NCBI RefSeq assembly: GCF_002382885.1
Contig: NZ_NWVL01000023.1
Coordinates: 1 to 64,000 of the forward strand
DNA from: Streptomyces sp. WZ.A104
GTDB taxonomy: Bacteria; Actinomycetota; Actinomycetes; Streptomycetales; Streptomycetaceae
Direction of reading: 5' to 3'
Length of the DNA stretch: 64,000 nt
Shown: piece after piece, positions 14,346 to 22,080 of the stretch
How the letters are laid out: each line of letters opens with the position of its first letter
Numbering within the stretch: position 1 is the stretch's first letter
Notes under the pieces: model-generated
Databases searched by the model: none
The model's input: the letters and a program-made list of their open reading frames with translations, nothing else
What the model was told of the DNA's origin: nothing
Translations under genes and position numbers: made by a program

Positions 14346-17300
14346 CAGCGGCCTCTCCTGCTCGGGCGGCCGGGATGGTCCCGGCAGCAGTTCGGGTGCC
14401 GGGCGGTGGTGGCCTCGGCGGTGAAGCGGGCGGAAGGGGAGGCGGGGGTGCGGTCCGCGCCCTCGAAGGGCGCGAGGAGCTCCGGGACGGTGTGGGAGTG
14501 CCCGTCCACGAAGACCCGCTCGACGCGCGCGGTGTCGGCGATGTTGCGCAGCGGGTCCCCGTCGAGCACCAGAAGGTCCGCCCGGGCCCCCGGGCGGACC
14601 GCCCCGAGCAGCCCCTCCGCGCCCAGACACCGGGCCGCGTTCACGGTCGCGGTCCGTAGCGCCGCCACCGGGCTGAATCCGTGCCGGACCAGGGCCCGGA
14701 GGTTCTGGTGGATGCTGATCCCCACATCGTCCAGGGGCGCGTCGGTGCCCGCGACCACCAGTCCGCCCCGCTCGTGCACGCGCAGCAGCAGATCCACGTC
14801 CCCCGCCGTCCAGGCAGCATCCAGCTCGCTTTCCGCACGATCGGCACGTTCCGCCTTCGCCAGCAGCCGCGCGTACTCCCACGGCGGGAACAGTGTCCGG
14901 GTCCGGTGGTCGTGCAGCAGATCGGCCGAGACGGCACCGGCCCCGCCGGCGTACAGCTCGCCCGCGAACAACAAGGTGGTGGAGACCCACATCCCCGAGG
15001 CGACGAGGAGGTCCACGGTGTCCTGGGCCGTGCGGCCGCCCGCCGCGCCGAGCGTCCGTGAGTACCCGAGGCGGTTGCCGCCTCCCGTGTGTTCCATGCC
15101 GTACAGACCGGTGTGCGCCGCCGGGTACACGTAGTGCGAGGTCACCGGGGTACCCCGACGCGCCAGTCGGCGTACGATCCTTCGCTCCAGCGGCACCGGC
15201 AGCCGCTGGTAGGACTTGACGACGTCGTAGTCGAAGAACTCCGCCCTGCGCAGCTCCCGTTCGAGCTGTTCCTCGCCGGACACGGCCCGCATGAAGCCGA
15301 AGGAGACCCGGGTGCCGTCCAGCGGTTCACCGGAGCCGAGGAAGCGGGGGCCGACCAGGGCCCCGGAGCGCAGCGCCTCACGGGTCTCCGCCATCCGGTA
15401 CACCGGATCGCCGGTGGACCTGCTCGTCGTGACGCCGTACGCCAGCCACAGCGGCCCCTGCCGACTGCCCCAGGAGCCACCCCGCATGTGCCAGTGGTTG
15501 TGGGTGTCGATCAGGCCCGGTACGACGGTGAGATCACTGGCGTCCACGGTGGGAGCCGCCCCTCCGGGGCGCACCCGGGTCACCGAGGTGATGCTCCCGT
15601 CCTCGACGAGTATGTCCACGTTCCGGCGGTAGCCGTCCGATACGCCGTCCCACAGCCGCCCGGCCCGGATCACGGTCCGGGGTGGCGCTGGACGGCTGCG
15701 GCAGGTGAGCCGCACTCGCCGCCGCCGGTGCGGGGAGCGTCCGTCGGCGGCCAGCAACACCGGTTCGCCCAGGGACAGGAAGAGCACCTGCCCGCGCGAC
15801 GATACGGAGACGGAGTCGGCAAGGAGGGAGGACAGGGCGACCGGCTCGCCCGTCACCGTCCCGTCCGGTGCCACCGGCACCCGGTGCAGCAGACTGTCCA
15901 TGATGACCAGGAGATGACGGCCGTCCGGGGCCCACACCGGGCCGTCGTCGCCGCGCGTGCCGATCGACCGGTGCGGGGCGACGGCCTGGTCCTCGACGGT
16001 GCCGCTGATCCGGTCGACGGTACGCAGGCCGTGCAGCCCGGCCGGATCGCGTTCCGAGCCCGGCAGCTGGACCGCCATCGACACCAGGCGGCCGTCCGGC
16101 GAGAACGCGGCCCGCCCCGGATGGTCGGTCGGCGCGGCGAGCCGGATGCCGGTGCCGTCGGTCAGATTCAGCAGCCGGGTCGCCCCCGCCTCGTCGTGGT
16201 AAGCGACGAGACCGCCGTCCGGCGAGACCCGGGGGCGCAGAGCCCCCTCGGCCCGCCGGGTCAGCCGTTCGTGCCGCCCGTCGCAAGGTGTGAACCGCCA
16301 CAGGTCGGGGCCGCCGTCACGGTCGCTGGAGTACACCAGGCCCGAGCCGTCGGGCAGCCAGTCGGGATCGGTGTTGGCGTACCCGTCGGCCACCACCCGC
16401 CGCGGCCGCTCGCCGAACCGCTGGATCCAGAGCGCACCGAGCGCGCCGAAGCAGACCGATTCCCCGTCGGGTGAGATCACCGGTGCGACCAGACCCTGCA
16501 CCGGTGCGTCGGCGGGCGCGACGGCCGGCCGGCGGCGGGCGGGCCGGGCGGCCGGGGCCGCCAGGCCGAGGGCGAAGGGTATCTCCCGCCTGCCCGCGGC
16601 CGACCGGCCAGGGCCGTCGCCGTGGACCCTCCGCCGCCACAACCGGCCGTCGCCGCTGTACACCAGCTCGTTCCCGGAGAGCCACGCGGCGGGCAGCGGG
16701 GCAGGTTCCTCGCGCCGTCCCGTGACGGGGACGCCGTCCACGGACAGCGTGGCCCGCGGCCCGCTGACAAAGACCCAGGACAGCCGGCCCCCGGGGCCGT
16801 GGCCGGTGCCCCGCAGGACGACCCCTTCGCCCGCCCGGTGCACCACGGTGACAGCGCCGGTCCGCAGGTCGTACGTCTCCACGGAGGCGTCCCCCGCGAC
16901 GTACGAGAGGCGATGTCCTCCGGGGTGCCACGCGGGAGAGTGGTAGGACCGTTCGTCGTCGGTGCCCACGAGCGGCCGCGACCGTCCGCCGGGGGCATCC
17001 CACAGCCAGACCGCACTGGTCCCGCCCGAGTCCGAGACGTAGGCGATGGCCCTCCCGTCCGGCGAGACCGCCGGATCGAGGTCGTACTGCGGCCCGGGGG
17101 TGAGCCGTGTGACCTCGCGGCTGCCGAGACCGACGACGGCTATGTCGTAACTGCCGTTCCGGAACGACTGGAAGGCGAGACTCCGGCCGTCCGGAAAGAA
17201 CGACGGCCGACTGCCGTCCTCCATGTCGTCGGTGAGCCGCCGGGCCGTGCCGCCGGCCAGGGGCAGGGTCCAGATCACGTTGTGCCCGTCGAGAGCGAGC

Positions 17301-17473
17301 ATCCCGCCGGGCCGGTGGACGGACACCCCGACGTTGATCGCACGACGGACCACCAGCCGCCCGTCCTCGCCGGGCGGCGCGGCACGGACCGGACCGGCCG
17401 GGGCGAGGGCGGCGCCCCCGGCCACCGTGGCGGCCGCGCTCCCTTTGAGTACCCCGCGTCGTGACACCGTCAT
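14345..17473 (-). CDS. Tat-exported TolB-like beta-propeller / amidohydrolase fusion
   Basis: The 1042-residue protein begins with a twin-arginine signal (SRRGVLKGSAAATVAGG). It continues with WD40-like propeller repeats (about 50-560; repeated S-P-D-G-R blocks such as FSPDGRLVSMAV) and ends in an imidazolonepropionase-like amidohydrolase domain (about 600-1010). The metal site looks complete: H-x-H in IDTHNHWHMRGG, a lysine in YDVVKSYQRL, histidines in PVTSHYVYPA and GMEHTGGG, and the aspartate of AGTDAPLDD. It should hydrolyse an amide or cyclic amide outside the membrane. It is encoded 25 bp after the oxidase-methyltransferase gene. It may process the cluster's product, or it may serve peptide scavenging. 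Confidence 0.82.
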   Translation of the reverse strand: MTVSRRGVLKGSAAATVAGGAALAPAGPVRAAPPGEDGRLVVRRAINVGVSVHRPGGMLALDGHNVIWTLPLAGGTARRLTDDMEDGSRPSFFPDGRSLAFQSFRNGSYDIAVVGLGSREVTRLTPGPQYDLDPAVSPDGRAIAYVSDSGGTSAVWLWDAPGGRSRPLVGTDDERSYHSPAWHPGGHRLSYVAGDASVETYDLRTGAVTVVHRAGEGVVLRGTGHGPGGRLSWVFVSGPRATLSVDGVPVTGRREEPAPLPAAWLSGNELVYSGDGRLWRRRVHGDGPGRSAAGRREIPFALGLAAPAARPARRRPAVAPADAPVQGLVAPVISPDGESVCFGALGALWIQRFGERPRRVVADGYANTDPDWLPDGSGLVYSSDRDGGPDLWRFTPCDGRHERLTRRAEGALRPRVSPDGGLVAYHDEAGATRLLNLTDGTGIRLAAPTDHPGRAAFSPDGRLVSMAVQLPGSERDPAGLHGLRTVDRISGTVEDQAVAPHRSIGTRGDDGPVWAPDGRHLLVIMDSLLHRVPVAPDGTVTGEPVALSSLLADSVSVSSRGQVLFLSLGEPVLLAADGRSPHRRRRVRLTCRSRPAPPRTVIRAGRLWDGVSDGYRRNVDILVEDGSITSVTRVRPGGAAPTVDASDLTVVPGLIDTHNHWHMRGGSWGSRQGPLWLAYGVTTSRSTGDPVYRMAETREALRSGALVGPRFLGSGEPLDGTRVSFGFMRAVSGEEQLERELRRAEFFDYDVVKSYQRLPVPLERRIVRRLARRGTPVTSHYVYPAAHTGLYGMEHTGGGNRLGYSRTLGAAGGRTAQDTVDLLVASGMWVSTTLLFAGELYAGGAGAVSADLLHDHRTRTLFPPWEYARLLAKAERADRAESELDAAWTAGDVDLLLRVHERGGLVVAGTDAPLDDVGISIHQNLRALVRHGFSPVAALRTATVNAARCLGAEGLLGAVRPGARADLLVLDGDPLRNIADTARVERVFVDGHSHTVPELLAPFEGADRTPASPSARFTAEATTARHPNCCRDHPGRPSRRGR

Positions 17474-17498
17474 ACGGTCTCCTCAGTTCGTCGGGGGC

Positions 17499-19841
17499 TC
17501 AGCCGCGCGGGCCGCGCAGCGCGGTGACGTACCGCTGGAAGCCGTCGTGGTCGCGGTGGCTGATGACCGCCTCGAACCCGGCGGCCGTGAGAATCGCCAG
17601 CACCTCGTCGGTGACGGCGTCGTAGTGCTCGACGGCCAGCACACCGCCCTCCGTGAGAAGCCGGGCGGAAACCCGTGCCACGGAACGGATCAGGTCGAGC
17701 CCGTCCCAGCCGGAGTAGATCGCCTCGGCCGGCTGGTGCACGGCCCACTCCGGGGGGATCCGCAGACTGTCCGGCACATACGGGGGATTGGCGGTGACCA
17801 GATCGACGCTGCCGTCCATCGAGGCCAGCAGCCCGGGGCCGGTGATGTCGCCCGCGATGAAGGCCACCCGAGAGTCCACCCGCCCGGAGAGCTTCGCCGC
17901 GTTGCGTACGGCGTAGTCCAGAGCGGTGTCGGAGAGGTCCACACCCGTGACCGTGGAACCCGGCCGCAGCGCGCCCACCGCCAGCGCGATCGCGCCCGAG
18001 CCGGTGCAGAGGTCCACCGCGTGCAGCGCGCCCGGGGCCGTCCGAGCCAGCGCGTCGGTGACCATCGCCTCGGAGTGCACCCGGGGCACGAACACCCCCT
18101 GGCCCACTTCCAGGGCGAGACCGAAGAGCGTGGCGCGGCCGGTCAGATACTCCAGCGGGACCCGATCGGCCCGCCGGTCCACCAGGGCGCGCAGCCGCGT
18201 GGCCTCCTCGGGGGCGATTTCCGCGTCGAGGTCGAGGGTCTCCGCCGCCTCGGGGGAGAGCTCCAGCGCGTGTGCGGCCAGGGCGAGGGCGTCCGGACCG
18301 GGGGTCCAGACCCGGGCCTGGGAGAGCCGCTCCGTGGCCCGCCGGACCTCGTCGCCGACCCGGACGACCGGCGGGGTCGGCGCCCCGAACCGGCTGCGGC
18401 AGCTGTCGTAGTAGGACCGGATCCACTCGGTCATCCCCGGGTGCAGCCGCGAGGAGGCCAGCAGCTCCGGCGGCGGGGTGAAGTCCGGGTCGATGCGTCC
18501 GGCCCAGTCCCGGTAGATGGTCTCCAGATCCGGGCCCAGGAGCTCCTGCCAGTCCGTCGGGATGTTCCAGTGGTGTTCGTACCCGGTCGCCAGCATGTGT
18601 TCCACGGTGGTCCGTATGGTCTCCTCGCGGGAGGCGCCTTGCAGCGGACGCCGCTCGGGGACGAACAGGTCCAGATCCAGTTCCGGGGTCTCCCCGTGCA
18701 GCCGGGCGGCGAACTCCCTGGCCAGCAGCGGCGACAGGAAGAGCCCGTCCCGGTAGGTCCCGGTCATCATCCACAGGCCGGACAGCGGCGTCTCGCCCAG
18801 CAGCGGGAACCCGTCCAGGGACACCGGACGGTTCCCCACCTGGACGCCGACGACACTGCTGGACCACAGGTCGCGCCGGATCTGCCGGTGCGAGCACTCC
18901 AGCAGGAACAGCAGGTCACGCATGACGGGGTCCGCCAGCGGACGCGGATTGATGATGTTGGTCGCACCGATGTACACCCGGGCCGTGCCTCGCGGCACCA
19001 CGTGCAGCCCACAGGCGAACGCCCGGTTCGGTGTACGGATCACCGCGTCGGGCTGGGTGCCGTCCTGCGTGGTCACCACGGCGGAGACGCCGTATCCGGC
19101 GACCAGTCTCGGGATGCAGTCGCCGAGCCTGTCCACCGAGTCGACCAGTTCCTGGGAGCCGACCCCACCGGCGAGGACCACCGTGGAACCCCGGACGACG
19201 GTCCCGTCGTCGAGGATCACCCCCCGGGCCCGGTCACCGTCCCGGACCACGGACACGGCCCGGTGGTCGAGGAAGCTCACGCCGAGCCGGCGGGCCGTGG
19301 CGTCGAGCCGGTGCAGCAGCCGCCCGGAGTCCACGGCGTGCTCGCCGGGTATGTGCATCGCCCGCAGCGGGCGCGAGTTGGGGTCGGGGTCGAGCCACCC
19401 GACGTCCGCCGGGTCCACCGACTCGTACGCCTCGCCGTGCTTGTCGAGGGCCTGCTGGATGGCGGTGTAGTTCTCGGTGTCGATGGGGCCGGTGCCGACG
19501 GTGTTCAGGAGCACGGTCGTGCCCTTGGCGGTGATGAGGTCGGAGCCGTCGCCGGTGCCGTCGGCCAGCGTCTCCAGCCAGCCGGGCCATACGTCCTTGG
19601 CCTTGAGATCGAGGTCGAACTTGGCCTGCCCGTAGGGATGGGCCAGCAGCGATGTGGTCACCTCGCCGAAGCAGCCGAGCATCGCCCCGGCGGCGGTGGA
19701 CGCCGCGTACGGGCGCTTGGCCGGGCCGACGAGCGCCACCGAGGCGCCGCGCAGGGCCAGTTCGACGGCGAGGGAGGAGCCCAGGGAGCCGTTGCCGACC
19801 ACGACGACGTCGTGACCGGTGTGCGCGTCGGGCAGGGACAT
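17499..19841 (-). CDS. fusion of an FAD-dependent amine oxidase (DAO family) and a PrmC/HemK-like methyltransferase
   Basis: The 780-residue protein has two enzymes. Residues 1-400 are a DAO/glycine-oxidase-type flavoenzyme: HDVVVVGNGSLGSSLAVELA at the start, ending at GLWMMTGTYRDGLFLSP. Residues 400-500 form a linker with no known domain. Residues 500-780 are a class I methyltransferase: AVDLCTGSGAIALAV for SAM and NPPYVPDS, the motif of N5-glutamine and other amide/amino N-methylases. The N-terminal helical part before the SAM motif (VPLEYLTGRATLFG) also matches PrmC. No frameshift marks separate them. In the cluster this could couple oxidation and N-methylation of one intermediate. Confidence 0.8.
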   Translation of the reverse strand: MSLPDAHTGHDVVVVGNGSLGSSLAVELALRGASVALVGPAKRPYAASTAAGAMLGCFGEVTTSLLAHPYGQAKFDLDLKAKDVWPGWLETLADGTGDGSDLITAKGTTVLLNTVGTGPIDTENYTAIQQALDKHGEAYESVDPADVGWLDPDPNSRPLRAMHIPGEHAVDSGRLLHRLDATARRLGVSFLDHRAVSVVRDGDRARGVILDDGTVVRGSTVVLAGGVGSQELVDSVDRLGDCIPRLVAGYGVSAVVTTQDGTQPDAVIRTPNRAFACGLHVVPRGTARVYIGATNIINPRPLADPVMRDLLFLLECSHRQIRRDLWSSSVVGVQVGNRPVSLDGFPLLGETPLSGLWMMTGTYRDGLFLSPLLAREFAARLHGETPELDLDLFVPERRPLQGASREETIRTTVEHMLATGYEHHWNIPTDWQELLGPDLETIYRDWAGRIDPDFTPPPELLASSRLHPGMTEWIRSYYDSCRSRFGAPTPPVVRVGDEVRRATERLSQARVWTPGPDALALAAHALELSPEAAETLDLDAEIAPEEATRLRALVDRRADRVPLEYLTGRATLFGLALEVGQGVFVPRVHSEAMVTDALARTAPGALHAVDLCTGSGAIALAVGALRPGSTVTGVDLSDTALDYAVRNAAKLSGRVDSRVAFIAGDITGPGLLASMDGSVDLVTANPPYVPDSLRIPPEWAVHQPAEAIYSGWDGLDLIRSVARVSARLLTEGGVLAVEHYDAVTDEVLAILTAAGFEAVISHRDHDGFQRYVTALRGPRG

Positions 19842-19930
19842 GCGGGTCTCCTAGCGGGAGGGAGGACGGGAGGAGGGAGGGCCGGGGCACGGGCCGTGCC
19901 GTACGGGGGCCGGACGGCACGCGCCCCGGG

Positions 19931-21190
19931 TCAGGCGGCGCCCAGGAGGGCGGCCAGTTCCTTGATCTGGGCTGGGGTGTGCGTGCTGGAGAGGGCGAAC
20001 CGCAGCAGGCCGGTGCCCCGCGCCACGATCGGGTAGAAGACGGGGAAGCACAGCACACCGGCCTCCCGCAGCCGCACCGCCGTGGCGAACGCGGCCTCCT
20101 CGCTCTCCAGCGCGAGCCCCCGGATGGGCGACCGCATACCGGAGTTGACGAGGTCGGCGCCCGCGAGGAGCTTGTCGAACAGGGCGGCGTTCGCCCACAG
20201 ATCCGCCTGGAGCGCGGCGACCGTGCCGTCCAGGTGCATCCGGGCGGACTCGGCATTGGCCGCCATGTGCGTGACCATGTTCGAGTGCCCGAAGACCATC
20301 GTGTTGCCCTCGCGGCGCAGCACGTGCAGATCGCGTTCGGCGTGGGTGAGTACGAAGCCGCCCGAGCCGCCGAACGCCTTGGACAACGAGCCGACCAGCA
20401 GGGTGTTGTCCGGGACCCGGCCGCCCAGGGCCAGATGGGCGTAACCCGCACCGCGCGGTCCGTCGATGGACGTGCCGTGGGCGTCGTCGATGTAGACGTA
20501 CCCGCCGTGACGTTCCGCCGTCTCCTGGAGGCGGGCCACATCGATCAGTCCGCCCATGGAGCCGATGCCGTCCACGAGGATCACCGGGGTGCGCCCCGAG
20601 GCGCGTGCCGCCGTCATCGCCTCGGCCAGACTTTCCGGGTCCTCCATCGTGAACCGGGTGACCGGCCCGAGCTGTTCGAGGACACCCCGCAGCACCTGCA
20701 TGGAAGCGTGGGCGGTGCGTTCCACCACGTAGAGCGGGCCCGCGGCGGTGACCGGGTAGCCGGGGAGCACACCGGCACCGAGAAGCGGCAGCAGCCCCAG
20801 GTGCACACTGCTCACCGAGTTGAACACCAGGGCGTGCATCCCGGGATAGATCTGCCCGAGCAGCTCCTCCAGCTCCGCCGCCTCGGCGGGCTGCATGGAG
20901 TTGCGGGACGACGACAGGTGAATCCCGTAGGAGCCGACGGCGGCGCGCACGGCGTGGACCATCCGCGGATGGTCCTCCAGGCCGAGGTAGGAGCAGGAGA
21001 CGAACTCCACGCAGCGGGCACCGTCGTCGAGGGCCAGTGTCTTCCCCTCACGCCCGGTGACGGTGTGTCCGGTGAGCCCGGCACGTACCGCTCGGTCGTA
21101 CATGCTTGTGGTCGCCGCCGACCGGCGGGCGACCCAGTTGCCGTGTGCGTCGGTCTCGGCCTGGAGATGAGGGGCGGGGGGCGTGTTCAC
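19931..21190 (-). CDS. alpha-oxoamine synthase family PLP enzyme (AONS/KBL/ALAS-like)
   Basis: The 419-residue fold-type I PLP enzyme has FVSCSYLGLEDHPRMVHA near residue 60, RNSMQPAEAAELEELLGQ, the cofactor aspartate region YIDDAHGTSIDGPRG and the Schiff-base lysine in SLSKAFGGSGGFVL. These are the marks of enzymes that condense an amino acid with an acyl-CoA or acyl-carrier thioester and lose CO2 to give an alpha-amino ketone. The usual H-G-T-x-x-x-N/R/H segment after the first block is altered (YGIHLSSSRNS), so the amino-acid substrate is probably not glycine or alanine. It is translationally coupled to the papC-type gene (ATGA). Confidence 0.85.
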   Translation of the reverse strand: MNTPPAPHLQAETDAHGNWVARRSAATTSMYDRAVRAGLTGHTVTGREGKTLALDDGARCVEFVSCSYLGLEDHPRMVHAVRAAVGSYGIHLSSSRNSMQPAEAAELEELLGQIYPGMHALVFNSVSSVHLGLLPLLGAGVLPGYPVTAAGPLYVVERTAHASMQVLRGVLEQLGPVTRFTMEDPESLAEAMTAARASGRTPVILVDGIGSMGGLIDVARLQETAERHGGYVYIDDAHGTSIDGPRGAGYAHLALGGRVPDNTLLVGSLSKAFGGSGGFVLTHAERDLHVLRREGNTMVFGHSNMVTHMAANAESARMHLDGTVAALQADLWANAALFDKLLAGADLVNSGMRSPIRGLALESEEAAFATAVRLREAGVLCFPVFYPIVARGTGLLRFALSSTHTPAQIKELAALLGAA

Positions 21191-22080
21191 ACGGACTCCT
21201 GCGGCGTGGTCGGGGTCGCTGGGGTGGACAGGACCCGGACGGCATCCGCCGCCAGGGTGGGCAGCTCGGGGCCGAACCAGTCGGCCAGCTCGGTGAGGGA
21301 GTTCCGGAAGGCGGTGTCGTCGTGCCGGTCCGTCCAGGCGTCGAGGTCGTCGAGGGCCCGGGCGAGCCCCGCCCGGGCGGCGGTGCTCGTCGGCCCGGAG
21401 CGCTGGATGTCCCAGTAGGTGTCGGGGGAGGCGGTCAGCATCCGCGCGGTCAGGGCCAGCAGCAGCCGGGTCGGGGGCGGCACGCAGGAGAGCAGCTCGG
21501 GCGGAAGCCCCGCATCAGCCAGGGTCCGGGCGAAGGCGAGGAGCGCGGCATGGGTCGCGGTCTGCACGGTGTTGAGGGTGGGATCGTGGTCTTCGGGTGC
21601 CAGCTGCCGCACGCGCGCCCCCGTCTCCCCGATACGGGCCAGCAGTACGGGAATGAGCCCGCCCTCCCGCACCACACAGGCGGCCACGGCATTGCCCCGC
21701 CACCCCAGCGCTGGGTGGAAGAGCGGATTGAGGCTCAGGGTCGGCCGGGGCGCCAGCAGGTGCGCCGCGTCGAGGTAGCGCCGCTTGCCGGAGAGCGTGT
21801 CGACGACGGTGGTCCCCGGGCCGGTGCATCGGGCGAGGACGGGGAGCGCGGCCAGGGCGGCCCGCTCCGGGACGGCGAGGAGGACGAGGTCGGACGCGCC
21901 GAGCGCCCGCCGCAGCTCGGCCGTGGGCTCCCCGATGTCGCCGGCGAGGTCGGCCCCGGCCACCGGATCCGCGGCGACGGTACGGACCCGCCCGCCGCCC
22001 TCCCGCAGCAGCGGGGCGAACATCCGCCCGACCGGTCCCAGCCCCACCACCAGGCAGGACGGTGCCGCACAGGCGCTCAC
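21187..22080 (-). CDS. papC: prephenate-dehydrogenase-like enzyme, likely 4-amino-4-deoxyprephenate dehydrogenase (PapC type)
   Basis: This 297-residue TyrA-family protein has a Rossmann start LVVGLGPVGRMFAPLLREGG, SDLVLLAVPE, and LNPLFHPALGW where the family binds the substrate carboxylates. Primary-metabolism TyrA would act on prephenate. The neighbours here make 4-amino-4-deoxychorismate, so the expected reaction is NAD-dependent oxidative decarboxylation of 4-amino-4-deoxyprephenate to 4-aminophenylpyruvate. Its start overlaps the papA-type gene by 4 bases and its end overlaps the oxoamine synthase gene. The symbol is by analogy with the pristinamycin gene. Confidence 0.75.
   Translation of the reverse strand: MSACAAPSCLVVGLGPVGRMFAPLLREGGGRVRTVAADPVAGADLAGDIGEPTAELRRALGASDLVLLAVPERAALAALPVLARCTGPGTTVVDTLSGKRRYLDAAHLLAPRPTLSLNPLFHPALGWRGNAVAACVVREGGLIPVLLARIGETGARVRQLAPEDHDPTLNTVQTATHAALLAFARTLADAGLPPELLSCVPPPTRLLLALTARMLTASPDTYWDIQRSGPTSTAARAGLARALDDLDAWTDRHDDTAFRNSLTELADWFGPELPTLAADAVRVLSTPATPTTPQESV

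Noticed and set aside
17223..20036. Long plus-strand open frame (937 codons) opposite the oxidase-methyltransferase gene
   Set aside because: It is an antisense shadow. It is rich in Arg, Gly, Asp and Val with no domain, while the minus strand encodes two clear enzymes. Long antisense frames are expected at this GC content.
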